The notes under the pieces were generated by a model. The model saw nothing but the letters and a program-made list of their open reading frames with translations, did no database searches and was not told the DNA's origin. This document shows positions 1 through 10,159 of a DNA stretch of 64,000 nt, piece after piece. The position numbers were made by a program, and so were the translations under genes. Source of the stretch: Conus ventricosus. Its lineage: Eukaryota; Mollusca; Gastropoda; Neogastropoda; Conidae. The stretch is from NCBI GenBank assembly GCA_018398815.1, contig CM031620.1:62784485-62848484 (forward strand), written 5' to 3'. How positions within the stretch are numbered: position 1 is the stretch's first letter; every line of letters starts with the position of its first letter.

Positions 1-1930
1 TCCTAAATCAGAAATCCAGTTTGTTATTTCTGATCAACTTTTTTTGGATACATTACTTATGAAAATTAGAGGCAAAACTATTTCATACGCAACGATGAAG
101 AAACGGAAGGACAGAGAAAAACAGAAACATCTGGAAAGTAATATTTGTTTACTTGAAAAGAAAGTGGTATTACCTGAAGAAGACAGACGTGAACTTGAAA
201 GTTATAAACAAGAGTTGATTGCACTTCGGAAAAGAAGATGGAGGGTGTGTTGCTGAAAGTTATAAACAAGAGTTGATTGCACTTCGGGAAAAGAAGATGG
301 AGGGGGTGTTGCTGAAAGTTATAAACAAGAGTTGATTACACTTCGGAAAAGAAGATGGAGGGTGTGTTGATGCGTTCAAGGCGAGATGGGTCGCAGAAGG
401 GGAAAAAATAACAATTATTTTTGTGGACTTGAAAAGCGAAATTACGTTTGTAAAAATATTACGAAACTTACGCTGGATAATGGATCTATTTTAAGTGATA
501 GTGATGAAATTGCCGAAGAAGTTAATAAGTTCTATAAAAAATTATATTCTAAAAGAGATATTGAATCTTGTGAAATTCTAGATTTAGTAAATAATTTACC
601 AGTACTAACTGAGAGTCAGGTAAATTCTTTGGAAGGCAAAATTACTTTAGAAGAAGCCGGTGTTGCTCTTAAACACATGCGTAATATGAAAAGTCCTGGC
701 AGCGATGGCTTCACAGCAGAATTCTTCAAATGTTTCTGGTTACAACTTGGTCCATATGTTGTAAGAGCGCTTAACGATGGATTCGATAGAAAGGAACTAT
801 CTTCGACGCAAAAAGAAGGTATTATCGTATGCATTCCAAAGGGTGACAAGCCCAAAGACCGAATCAAAAATTGGAGACCAATTTCGCTTTTGAACACTGT
901 GTATAAAATAGGATCCACATGTATAGCCAACCGATTAAAATGTGTGCTTCCCTCTATCATCAATGAAGACCAAACTGGTTTTATTCCAAACAGATATTTG
1001 GGAGATAACATTCGTCTTATTTATGATATACTTGATTTTATGATTACATCCAAAAAACCGGGGATACTTTTATGTTTAGACTTTGAAAAAGCGTTTGACA
1101 GTGTAAGCTATGATTTCATGTTTAAGGTATTACATGCCTTTGGCTTTGGTCCAAGTTTCTGTCAATGGATAAAAACATTCTACAAAAATATTAAGTCAAC
1201 CGTTTCAGTTAATGGAAAACTAGCTGGTTGGTTTCCTGTTGAGAGAGGATGTCGCCAAGGGGATCCAATATCGCCATATTTATTTGTTATTTGTGTTGAA
1301 ATCTTAGCAAAACATGATTAGACAAAATGAAGACATAAAAGGAATTAAAATAGCTAATACTGAGAATAAAATATCACAGTATGCAGATGATGCTGAACTT
1401 TTGCAAGAAGGCGATCGGAAATCATTTGAAGAATCGATTATGGTTCTTGAAAAATTTGGAAGAGTATCTGGACTCTTACTAAATGCGGAAAAAACGAATG
1501 CAGTATGGTTAGGAAGTAAACGAAAACTCGCCCGTTAAGTATATGCACCATTTAAATATCAAATGGAACCCTCCTAAATTTAAAATTTTGGGTATCTGGT
1601 TTACGAGTGATTTGAAAAATTGTGAAACTATGAATCTCGAAGAAAAATTTGCAGAGATAAAAAACATTGTACAAAACTTGGCTAAAAAGGCAGATAACAC
1701 CTCTCGGCAGAGTAGCAGTACTTAAATCCCTGATCTTATCAAAACTAACCCATCTATGGATGTTACTACCGAACCCACCAGACTACATAATTGATGAAAT
1801 TCAGAAATTTACATTTAAGTTTGTATGGGGTAAAAAAAGAGATAAAATTAAGCGAAAATATCTGTAAAACATATACAGCATGGGGGTATAGGAATACCAA
1901 ACATATGGAAGCAAATAAACGCATTAAAGT
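1..1930 (+). pseudogene. L1/Tx1-like non-LTR retrotransposon ORF2 fragment (reverse transcriptase)
   Basis: Broken LINE polyprotein missing its endonuclease, which lies outside the window. Residues at 44-256 (ISYATMKKRKDREKQKHLES) are the lysine-rich linker before the RT. The RT follows at 386-1321: PGSDGFTAEFF (fingers), NWRPISLLN, DQTGFIPNR, LCLDFEKAFDSV (motif A with catalytic Asp) and RGCRQGDPISPYLF (motif B). A one-base frameshift near 1314 moves to the frame carrying QYADDAELL (motif C, near 1380) and LNAEKTNAVWLG. A stop near 1538 and another shift near 1700 lead to the thumb-like GRVAVLKSLILSKLTHLWMLLPNPP. The translation decays after about 1930. It would copy element RNA into DNA at a nicked target, but this copy cannot be active. 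Clade assignment is by motif memory only. Confidence 0.9.
197..372 (+). repeat. 58-59 bp tandem repeat, three units
   Basis: Units start at 197, 255 and 314, each beginning GAAAGTTATAAACAAGAG and ending near GGAGGGTGTGTTG. They lie inside the linker upstream of the LINE reverse transcriptase. The units are not multiples of three, so they break the reading frame. The same three units occur at about 33718-33900, a useful landmark for the duplication. Confidence 0.9.
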
Positions 1931-2219
1931 TAACTTGGATTCGGAAACTCTGTAGAATTTTCTGTTGAATGGACGACTGCCTCGATCTAAAACAAAATAT
2001 TTATGGGACTAGGGGAAGGATAAAGAGAGAAAAGAAAACTGTATTGTTTCTTTCCACCCTCCCCAAGTTAATATTATGCACAAGTTATTACAGCTCTTCT
2101 CCTTTCCATAACCTATAGTGATGATCATTGATACACGGCTGTGCCATATGTATACCTGTATGTATGCATAGACGTATATTGGTATATATGTTTGCATCTC
2201 TCTCTCTCTCTCTTTCTCT

Positions 2220-2285
<66 letters not shown>

Positions 2286-2478
2286 TGTGTACGAATGTGT
2301 TTATGTTTATGTGTAGATAAGTGAAAGTATGTATAAGTGGATACATATTGACTTGTTTTTTTGTTATCGTTAAGTTGACTTTCTCTGTTGCAACGGAAAT
2401 AGTTGTAATTTGTCTCTGCGCACTGTCCTCTTTTTGCGCGCCTGTCAACTCTTGTAATGTTGCATTAAAATCTTTGTT
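1931..2478. repeat. Gene-free stretch with (CT)n and (GT)n microsatellites
   Basis: Decayed LINE tail to about 2000, then AT-rich DNA. There is a short (CT)n run at 2197-2219 and an almost pure (GT)n run at 2221-2290. A poly-A tract at 2479-2496 separates this from the next retroelement fragment. No coding signal. Confidence 0.85.
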
Positions 2479-3350
2479 TAAAAAAAAAAAAAAAAAAGTA
2501 CTAACGAGCATAAACATCTAGGTATCATTATTCAAAATGATTGCAAATGGGGTGAGCAGATAAAACATGTAATGACACTGTTACTACGTTAATTTAATGT
2601 CTAAAAAGCTATAAATATAAATTAAGTAGAAAAGCTCTCGAGATCTTATACAAATCCTTTATATTGCCACATTTCGATTTTGCCGACATTGTCTGGGATA
2701 ATCGTACTGAAACGCAGTCGCAGTATCTGAAAAATTTGCACCTGGAAGCCCTAAGAATCATTATATGCAATGTTTGTGGAACAAACCGTCAAAAACTATA
2801 CAAAGAGTCTGGATTCTGCGCATTAAAAGAAAGAAGAAAACGACATAAATTAATACAGTACTATGAAATGATTAATGGCCTATGCCCTGATTATTTAGTA
2901 CATCTGATTCCTTCTCTAGTCTTGGACAGAAACCTTCACCACAGGCGAAGGCCTCTAGAACGTACAATAATGAAATGTAACACAGAATTACATTTAAAAA
3001 AATCATTCGTCCCATCCTCAACTCAATTATGGAATGCACTACCCGACTACTGTAAAACTAGCAACTCTTTGAGCCAACTTAAACGAAATCTGTCGATTGA
3101 TGATGCTACAGTTCCACCATATTACTATTTTGGTAAAAGACGAGAACAAGTTATTTACTGCCGGCTCCGTTTAGGTATGAGTGATCTAAAGAACGATATG
3201 GTCAACCGACATCTGGATAACAACCCTTTCTGTAGCCGTGGAAATGGAAGATAAACAGCAGAACACTATTTGTTATTCTGTCCCCTATTCAATATAGTTC
3301 GTGAAAATACAATGTTGACTCTTCCACAGAAGTATACCCAATTACAATTT
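2479..3350 (+). pseudogene. CR1/Jockey-like non-LTR reverse transcriptase C-terminal region
   Basis: A second, different LINE fragment. The open part is 2664-3254, preceded by HLGIIIQNDCKWGEQIKHV in another frame. Recognisable family blocks are LYKSFILPHFDFADIVWDN, NLHLEALRIIICNVCGTNR, ERRKRHKLIQYYEMINGLCPDYL, HHRRRPLERTIMK and SFVPSSTQLWNALPDY. After a stop at 3252, in the adjacent frame, comes TAEHYLLFCPLFNIVRENTM, the His/Cys motif typical of the extreme C-terminus of these proteins. The polymerase core is absent, as expected of a 5'-truncated insertion. Clade level (CR1 versus Jockey group) is uncertain. Confidence 0.85.
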
Positions 3351-3846
3351 GAAAATTAAACGAGACTTACATGGAAGTTGAAGTTTAATGGAGATTATTT
3401 CTAGGATGCTGTTGGGTAGAGGTATACATGTGGAGGACGATACCGCGCGCGTGCCCCAGACTTCAGCTACGTGTGATCCCCGAGAACAAACTCGGAAGTG
3501 AGGGTTCAATGGAAGGACCTCCAGTTGCTGATGGGTGGGCACATGCATACCTCTACCCAACAGCATCCTCGAAATCTCCACTAAACTTCAACATCCAGGT
3601 AACTCTCGTTTAATTTTCAAATTATTCCTCGTCTGCTGATTGGTCAGACGTATTCATGTGGAATTTTAGCTTCGGGATCACACGTTATTCCTTAACACGT
3701 CAGGCTCTGAAAGGCAATCAGCCCATAATGTGAGTTACTTCCCTTTGTCTACAAATGTGTCCAGCACAGACTGGGAAAAAGTCTTCGTAGAACCACCACT
3801 TCCATCTTCATTCTATTTAATGATCCGGTGGTAGAATCTTGAAAAA

Positions 3847-4480
3847 GTGTTCCTGTTTGACCATCCACCTGCTTTAAGGATGCTGTCTGTTGGTAGTCTT
3901 GATGTGATGGAAGAGCTGAAAGAAGAAGAACACATCAAGACTGCCCTTTCCGCTAATGGATACCCTGCATGGATGTGGGACAACCCTCGAGTTCCCTTCC
4001 CTTCTTCTAGAAATACCGACAGTGTGAAAGTGGGGATCCCTTACATTAAAGGAGTCTCAGAGCGTCTAGCCAGGACCTTCCAGCAACATGAATGCAAAGT
4101 TTTCCACAAACCCACCAACTCCCTACGCCAGCAACTGACCCATGTCAAAGACAAAACGGACCCCTCAAGCAGTGTGGTGTAGTGTACCAGGTAGGTTGTC
4201 AAGACTGTGCCCATACCTACATTAGCGAGACAGCAAGACCACTCACCATCCGGCTACAGGAACACCAAAACCGATCTACGTCTGCCATACACGAGCACCT
4301 ACAAGCCACAGGCCAGTTTCAGCCCCCTAGAAACCAACATCGTAACTACAGAGCCCTTTCTCACAAAAAGAAAAGTTAAAGAAGCCATCGAAATCAAGAC
4401 CAGACGCCCAAGCCTGAACAGAGATCAAGGCTTTGAACTTCCCCCTATCTACAATCAGATCCTGACAACTGCTCACTCCA
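3847..4480 (+). pseudogene. Penelope-like RT C-terminus plus GIY-YIG endonuclease, frameshifted
   Basis: The upstream part (3847-4182) reads VGIPYIKGVSERLARTFQQH and then FHKPTNSLRQQLTHVKDK, the block linking the RT to the endonuclease in Penelope-like proteins. After a one-base shift near 4165 comes GVVYQVGCQDCAHTYISETA (GIY-YIG with a CxxC pair), then RLQEHQ with the catalytic-type Arg and SAIHEH completing a Cys2-His2 pattern. A further shift near 4360 gives KEAIEIKTRRPSLNRDQG, the conserved C-terminal Glu block. The usual YIG is YIS here. The enzyme would nick target DNA for reverse transcription. The polymerase palm is missing and there are two frameshifts, so this copy is inactive. Confidence 0.85.
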
Positions 4481-4548
4481 CACAACAGTCCTCAATCCAC
4501 AATCAGATCCTGACAACTGCTCACTCCACACAACAGTCGCCCCACCAG
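4450..4548 (+). repeat. 51-bp tandem duplication
   Basis: Two near-identical units, each with CAATCAGATCCTGACAACTG followed by CTCACTCCACACAACAGTC, adjacent to the end of the Penelope-like reading frame. Copy 2 has the pair at about 38057-38146 in degraded form. Confidence 0.85.
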
Positions 4549-4775
4549 GCCTCGCTGTCACAACAGCAACAGTGAGCTGATGAAGACAGGGCGATCCTGC
4601 CGATACACTCCCCATGTAAGCTTTGATTCTGAGTCCTGTAACCATCTTTTAAACTGGGAAACCACTTTCATGCGTCCGTCTGGCACCGCATTTTGGCATC
4701 AACTGGTGCGCGCGCGCGGTTTCGTCCTCCACATGTATACGTCTGACCAATCAGCAGACGATGAATAATTTCTCT

Positions 4776-5592
4776 TAGAAGGTAGCTTGATCTTCAAGCT
4801 AATGTGAACTCATTAATATTTGAAAAAGTACATCAGTTTATCTCCGAATCGAATCGATTTCAGCCCTGTCTTTCTCTTTTTTTTTTTTTTGCTTTTTCGT
4901 TCTTGCCTTTTTATATTTTACTTTCTACAACTATATAGTTTGGTTCTTATTTATTCATTATGATCCATTTCTTTACTCTTGAAATTAGAGGTTGACTGAC
5001 AAGTCGATTGGCGAAAGAGAATGTCTTCGCTAAAATTAGTAATTCTTTCTTCTGCTTAAGCGATCGATGTCATATTAAGGGGAAGAAAAACAATAACAGG
5101 AAATGGAAAGGGGGACAAGAAAAGAGGGGAAAGAAAAAAAGTTAATCTAAATTGAACTACCGTACTTCAACACAGTATTTATGGAAAAGACGGTTTGTAC
5201 TCTAAACTTACTTTACGTTATTATATAAATTTCTCTCTTGTTTGTAAATTGTTCACATAATTCTTGTTGATGACGTGATTGTTGCACCCCTCCCTTCCTC
5301 CCATTTTCACGTTATTCCTTTCATTTTTCTTCTACTGTTTTTTTTCTTCTTCTTCTTTTTACTTTCCTTAAAGAAATCCCTACCATGAGGTGAAATGTTT
5401 AGTATATTGTGAATGTATTTAAGCGCCAGTGTACAGTAAATGTATATTTGAACACAGTATAAGCCTAGGGCTTGTTGTTGCTCATTTGTCCTGACGATTA
5501 TGAACGTATTCTGTGTTTAAGTAAAATTAAAGTTACTTAAACCAGCTAATATGCGATGTGAACGTGACAACACTGTTCAGGCCTTCCAAGAG

Positions 5593-5596
<4 letters not shown>
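4776..5596. other. Gene-free AT-rich stretch
   Basis: AT-rich sequence with T-rich runs at 4869-4892 and 5338-5358. No open frame with coding character, no tRNA and no recognisable transposon end. It may be intron or intergenic DNA upstream of exon A. Confidence 0.6.

Positions 5597-5630
<34 letters not shown>
5597..5630. repeat. (GA)n microsatellite
   Basis: Pure GA dinucleotide run just upstream of exon A; the Arg-Glu reading frame through it is an artefact of the repeat. Confidence 0.95.
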
Positions 5631-5633
<3 letters not shown>

Positions 5634-5781
5634 CCGCCTGTTAAAAACTGCCCGGGGGCGAAAGCTTTCATGGCACAAGTCCACTGAGCGAAAGTCCATG
5701 TCTTCTCTCGGACGGGAGCACATATCTCAGCACGTGTGCGCTTGCATGCATTTAATCGTGTATGCCTCGCGGGATGTGCAG

Positions 5782-5890
5782 GTGTGCCTGTCGCTGGACG
5801 GAATCCCCACGGACATGAAAGACGAGATCAAGAAGAGGTCGCTCAAGTTCTCCGTGTCTCCACTCAACTGCCACTCCGGGAAAGGAAGGC
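5782..5890 (+). CDS. Exon A of an unrecognised gene
   Basis: A 109-nt block between a GTGCAG acceptor (5776-5781) and a consensus GTGAGT donor (5891-5896). It translates in one open frame beginning VCLSLDGIPTDMKDEIKKRS and ending near HSGKGR. Codon use is GC-rich at third positions, unlike the AT-rich surroundings, and lysine/arginine-rich. It enters at phase 0 and leaves at phase 1, matching exon B if that starts at 6874. The last third differs in copy 2: copy 1 reads KFSVSPLNCH and copy 2 KFSDVSLNLH through compensating single-base indels, so the true residues are uncertain. The family is not recognised. The acceptor's pyrimidine tract is weak. Confidence 0.6.
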
Positions 5891-5979
5891 GTGAGTTCTC
5901 TGACCCTTGTCCCTCTGGCAGTGGCTGGCTGGTTCAAGGGTGGGGATTGGTGGTGTAGTCGACGGACGGTGGATCATTG

Positions 5980-6104
5980 GGTGGGCAGATGATTGGATCA
6001 TTGGGTAGATGGATGGGGTAGTTGGGTGAGTAGGTAATATGGGTGGGCTGATGATTGGATCATTGGGTAGATGGATGGGGTAGTTGGTTGAGTAGGTAAT
6101 AATT
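5980..6104 (+). repeat. 62-bp tandem duplication in GGAT/GGGT-rich DNA
   Basis: Two units with GATGATTGGATCATTGGGTA at 5988 and 6050, inside a wider tract (5940-6320) of degenerate GATGGATGGGT-type repeats. No coding potential. Confidence 0.8.
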
Positions 6105-6600
6105 ATGTGGGTAGACGGATGGATGGTCACTGGATGGGTGATTCGATCATTAGATTGATGGATTGGACGAGTTGTTGCTTTGTTGTTTTTTTTCGTGAAT
6201 AGTTTGATGAGTGGATTGGAAAGTGAGTGGGATGATCATTAAAAGGGTCATTCGGTCAGTGCATGGATAGTTAGATCATTTGACAGATGGGCTGGTCAGT
6301 AAGTGGGTGGTTGGATCTTTGGATGATCCCTGTAGGGCTGGTAAGGTACTGGATTGTTGTTGGGCGTGGAACGAGCGGTGGGTCAACGGATTGGTGATCA
6401 GAGAGCGTGAATCGCAGTCCTGGTGATTCTGTGGTTGCGGGTTCAAATCGCCGCTAGGACGTTTCGGTACAGGGGGAGGGGGTGCTCGGAGGTAGTAATG
6501 GTTAACACTCCATTTAAAAAAAAACAAAAAACCTTCGAATGAGACTGTAAACTGAGGTTCCGTGTGTCAACGTGCGTATATCTTCTGGAACCATACAAAA
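6105..6600. other. Gene-free intron-like stretch with a possible tRNA-derived remnant
   Basis: Mostly degenerate GGAT-rich repeat to 6320. At 6400-6470 there is a B-box-like GGTTCAAATCG, suggesting a decayed tRNA-derived SINE head, but no convincing A box or cloverleaf could be drawn. Confidence 0.4.
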
Positions 6601-6626
6601 ACTCTCTCTCTCTCGTGCGCACACGC

Positions 6627-6674
<48 letters not shown>

Positions 6675-6806
6675 GCGCGCGCACACACACATACGCACGC
6701 ACACAAACACACACACACCACACACACACGCACACACACACACACACACACACGCACACACAGTCATTGTGTTGATCAAAATTTCTAACGAAATGATGAT
6801 GATGAT

Positions 6807-6840
<34 letters not shown>
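6601..6840. repeat. (CA)n, (CG)n and (GT)n microsatellite cluster
   Basis: A short CT run, then CA repeats, a 22-bp alternating CG block (6660-6681) and more CA to 6763, then ATG triplets and a GT run at 6808-6838. The alternating purine-pyrimidine tract is about 160 bp long and can adopt Z-DNA. Confidence 0.95.
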
Positions 6841-6841
<1 letters not shown>

Positions 6842-6873
6842 TGCACGTATGTGTATGCATGTTGGGCGTGCAG

Positions 6874-7016
6874 ACGTAGCGTCTAGCTGTCAGAAGGAGC
6901 GCTTGAAAGAGAAGAACAAGATCACCCAAGAGCAGACGGAGATGGTGTACATGCACGAACGGGATCCCATTCCCGTGGGCTGCCGGATGTTCCCCAAACC
7001 GCCTGTCGGAGAACTG
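6874..7016 (+). CDS. Exon B of the unrecognised gene
   Basis: The acceptor is GCGTGCAG at 6866-6873. The exon continues from exon A in phase (C plus AC gives His) and reads [20 protein letters not shown], then [20 protein letters not shown], then PVGEL. The first half is charged and helix-prone; the second has a Cys and a proline-rich end. In copy 1 the only donor is GTTAGT at 7017 (phase 0 out). Copy 2 has five extra bases here that create GGAG|GTGAGA, an ideal donor 5 nt earlier (phase 1 out), so copy 1 may have lost its donor through an assembly error. An alternative acceptor is the CAG at 6891-6893. Function unknown. Confidence 0.6.
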
Positions 7017-7118
7017 GTTAGTCCTGTAGCACTCACTGCACTTCAGTCCTGGTGACGATTATAATCCTGATAATGACAGTCACTTAAACAGCGCCTATTC
7101 TTTTTTTTTCCCACGCCC

Positions 7119-7691
7119 TATGTGCTTCACACGGAAACAGCTACTCACATCACTCGACTACTGATGTGCTTCACACGGAAACAGCTACTCACATCACTCG
7201 ACTACTGATGTGCTTCACACGGAAACAGCTACTCACATCACTCGACTACTGATGTGTTTCACACGGAAACAGCTACTCACATCACTCGACTACTGATGTG
7301 CTTCACACGGAAACAGCTACTCACATCACTCGACTACTGATGTGCTTCACACGGAAACAGCTACTCACATCACTCGACTACTGGTGTGCTTCACACGGAA
7401 ACAGCTACTCACATCACTCGACTACTGATGTGCTTCACACGGAAACAGCTACTCACATCACTCGACTACTGATGTGCTTCACACGGAAACAGCTACTCAC
7501 ATCACTCGACTACTGATGTGCTTCACACGGAAATAGCTACTCACATCACTCGACTACTGATGTGCTTCACACGGAAACAGCTACTCACATCACTCAACTA
7601 CTGATGTGCTTCACACGGAAACAGCTACTCACATCACTCGACTACTGATGTGCTTCACACGGAAACAGCTACTCACATCACTCGACTACTA
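7119..7691 (+). repeat. 44-bp minisatellite, 13 units
   Basis: Nearly identical head-to-tail units: GATGTGCTTCACACGGAAAC followed by AGCTACTCACATCACTCGAC and TACT. Because 44 is not divisible by three and no frame meets a stop, three units (132 bp) form an open cyclic reading frame that generates false ORFs. Only a few point variants (TGTTTC, GGTGTG, AAATAG, CTCAAC) occur, so the array was recently homogenised. Confidence 0.97.
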
Positions 7692-8025
7692 ATGCGTAGA
7701 AGACACATACACCACCCATCCAGCGCCACCCGTAATACTTTGCACACGAACCCCACGGTGCAAACACGGTCACTGGCTCACCATATCTCCCACCCCACCC
7801 CCACCGCATTGTACTCAAACAAGAAAGGTCCATCATAGCAGGGGGGGGGGGGGGGGGGGGGGGGGGGGAGACTTTTTTTAAAACCAACTTGAAGCCGTCA
7901 TCTAAAACAGAATATCTATGTTCTGGGAAAGGTTGCTTTAGGTAGCTGAAGCTTTCATCAAAAACACAGTGTCTATGTTCTGGGAAAGATTGTTTCAGGT
8001 GAAGAGCGATCTTTTTAACAGCGCT
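7692..8025. other. Intron-like stretch with poly-G tract
   Basis: No coding signal. An uninterrupted G run lies at about 7841-7868, an unusual homopolymer that would also be a sequencing hazard. Downstream, the block CTATGTTCTGGGAAAG occurs twice (7914 and 7973) as part of a 55-60 bp imperfect duplication. Confidence 0.7.
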
Positions 8026-8026
8026 T

Positions 8027-8059
<33 letters not shown>

Positions 8060-8122
8060 CTGTAAACGGTATGAACGAAAAAAAATCCACTTGTTTCATA
8101 CATTTCGCTCTTGCCATGCATT

Positions 8123-8173
<51 letters not shown>

Positions 8174-8246
8174 AGAGGCTAACGAGTTTAAGGGATAAAT
8201 GAAAAGCAAGTCCAGTTGTATCATACATTTCACTCTTGCCATGCAT

Positions 8247-8292
<46 letters not shown>

Positions 8293-8468
8293 GCTAACGA
8301 GAGAAGGAGACTAACAGTTGAAAAAAAAGTTCAGTTGTATCATACATCTCACTCACCCTTGCCATGCATTAGAGAGAGAGAGACAGAGAGAGAGAGGCTA
8401 ACGAGCTTAAGGGATAAATGAAAAGTCCAGTTTGTATCATATATTTCACTCACCCTTGCCGTGCAAGC
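8026..8468 (+). repeat. About 110-bp repeat with embedded (GA)n, four units
   Basis: Each unit has a (GA)n run, then GGCTAACGAG or a variant, an AAGTCCAGTTGTATCATACA block, and CTTGCCATGCATTAGAG leading into the next GA run. GA runs lie at 8026-8058, 8129-8176, 8248-8292 and 8371-8394. The units differ mostly in GA length. Confidence 0.85.
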
Positions 8469-8577
8469 ATGAACAAATCAAACATCCATCACCACTTACA
8501 AATAAATTCAAGCAGTCCATTCATAACTGTAGACTATTTTCCAGAACTAGTAACATTTGACAGGAGCGCGTGCGCGT

Positions 8578-8633
8578 GTGTGTACACACACACACACACT
8601 CACTCCTCTCTTCTCTCTCTCTCTCCTCTCCCA

Positions 8634-8700
<67 letters not shown>

Positions 8701-8710
8701 ATACACACGT
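8578..8710. repeat. (CA)n microsatellite with (CT)n interruption
   Basis: CA runs at 8582-8600 and 8634-8708 separated by a TCTC-rich segment. It lies directly upstream of the pyrimidine tract of candidate exon B2. Confidence 0.95.
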
Positions 8711-8740
8711 AATCGCCAACCATTCCCCCCCCTTCCGCAG

Positions 8741-8814
8741 TCTACACCCCCTCTACTCTCCTCCCCACCGCCGATCTCCCTCTGGTCGTAGGATGTTTTC
8801 CAACTCTTCCATCG
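8741..8814 (+). CDS. Possible exon B2
   Basis: A 74-nt block with a strong C/T-rich acceptor (CCCTTCCGCAG ending at 8740) and a consensus donor GTGAGC at 8815. Two frames are open. In one (phase 1 in, phase 0 out) it reads YTPSTLLPTADLPLVVGCFP, which would join exon B if B uses the copy 2 donor, and would join exon C in phase. In another it reads [12 protein letters not shown], resembling [11 protein letters not shown] of exon B. Splice signals are better than coding evidence; it may be a decoy or a decayed exon duplicate. Copy 2 counterpart at 42402-42474. Confidence 0.35.
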
Positions 8815-9236
8815 GTGAGCTGAATAGTGACGCAGTGTGTCGCCATCTTCTAGTGACGTACTGTTTGTTGAGCGTTTTTTTTTAAACCCTCTTACGTTCC
8901 CTCCTCACCAACCTCCTCCCTCCTCAACTAAACTGCACAAGTTAGACCGACCGGAAGTGTGGTGATCGGGGGAGATCACTCTTTCAGGTTAAAAAAAAAC
9001 CGCGAGAAGATTTTTGGTATGGTTTTTAATATTGACTTAACGGGTTCCAATCATTTTGACGTCATGTTAGAATGACGGTTATCTTCCTGCAGATACGCTG
9101 AAGATGGAAATAAATTCAACGTTTATTGACTTGAGAACTTAGATCTGGCGTCTTTCCCACTCCCCATACTGGTTGGTTATTTGTACCTGGCTTGACAGGC
9201 GTAGTCTGCAGGCTGCACGCGCAGGAACAGACCATT
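8815..9236. other. Gene-free stretch
   Basis: Intron-like sequence without a repeat of known family. The segment from 8888 onward is where copy 3 begins to match. Confidence 0.6.
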
Positions 9237-9237
9237 A

Positions 9238-9312
<75 letters not shown>

Positions 9313-9485
9313 GCGTGTTTGGGTGTGTGTGTGGGTGTGTGTGCGTGTTTGTGTGTATGTTTGTATATGCGCGCGTATGTGTGTGTATGTATGTATGCAT
9401 GCATATGTCAATGTATATATATATATATATATAATATATATATATAATATATATATATATAAAATATATATATATATATATATAT
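9237..9485. repeat. (GT)n followed by (TA)n microsatellite
   Basis: GT with GC interruptions to about 9400, then (TA)n at 9414-9485. A recognisable but shorter version is in the other copies (42900-43150, 52840-53078), showing array-length differences between copies. Confidence 0.95.
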
Positions 9486-9618
9486 GGGAGAGTTTGAAAA
9501 CATCCTACGACCTGATAACAACTGATGAATGGGCTTTATGTGTTGGATTCATTAGAACATGTACATTTTAGTCTCGAATCAGAAAAATCTTGATGTATAA
9601 CACTTTATCATGATGGCA

Positions 9619-9672
<54 letters not shown>

Positions 9673-9975
9673 TGTGTGGTATGTGTGGATGAGAGAGTGT
9701 GTGTGTGTGCACATGAGATAGTTTTGTGATAGTAGGTATATAGTTTTAGGTTGGTTGTTTTTAGCTATGTTGTAGAATCAAAATCACTTTGTGCTATGTA
9801 GATATACTGGGGTGGGGTGTGTATGATGGGTGGAGTGTGTGTGGGTGTGGTTGTAGTGGATGCAGTGGGGTATGAGTGATGTAGTGAGTGTGTGTGCATG
9901 TAAGATTTGCTTTGTATGCTATTTAGTTTTGTGTGTGTGTGTGTGTGTGTTGTGTGTGTGTGTGTGTGTGTGTGT

Positions 9976-10032
<57 letters not shown>

Positions 10033-10150
10033 TGTGTGTGGTTTGCTGGGTAGTGCATACTTGACCTTGTATGTGTGTGTGGAAGGAACAATAGAAATGT
10101 AAAAGTGTATAATGGATGGGCGCGCCAATGGTGTATATATATATATAATA
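9486..10150. repeat. Gene-free stretch with two (GT)n arrays
   Basis: GT arrays at 9620-9712 and 9931-10043 sit in G/T-rich DNA. Between them GGATGCAGTGGGGTATGAGT and neighbouring text are unique. No coding signal. Confidence 0.85.
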
Positions 10151-10159
10151 TATATATAT

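Larger units (their letters stand above)
3352..4775 (+). mobile_element. Penelope-like element fragment bounded by inverted repeats
   Basis: Contains a broken Penelope-type open reading frame. Two nested inverted repeat sets are readable. One pairs 3352-3425 with 3543-3620 (about 70 bp, both including the GGGTAGAGGTATAC block). The other pairs 3618-3661 with 4728-4771 (block CTGATTGGTCAGACGTAT) and 3428-3450 with the GC-rich block near 4712-4735. Penelope-like elements commonly insert with partial inverted copies of their own ends, which would explain this. No target-site duplication could be fixed. Confidence 0.75.

Noticed and set aside
6443..6956. Several overlapping Cys/Val, His/Thr and Arg/Ala-rich open frames
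   Set aside because: They are translations of (GT)n, (CA)n and (CG)n microsatellites in multiple frames on both strands. The same holds for frames at 2125-2517, 9116-9571, 31568-32121 and 42824-43382.
7119..7691. CRISPR-like array
   Set aside because: The 44-bp units are contiguous with no unique spacers, and the genome is clearly eukaryotic; it is a minisatellite. The same applies to the 33-bp array at 23403-23860.
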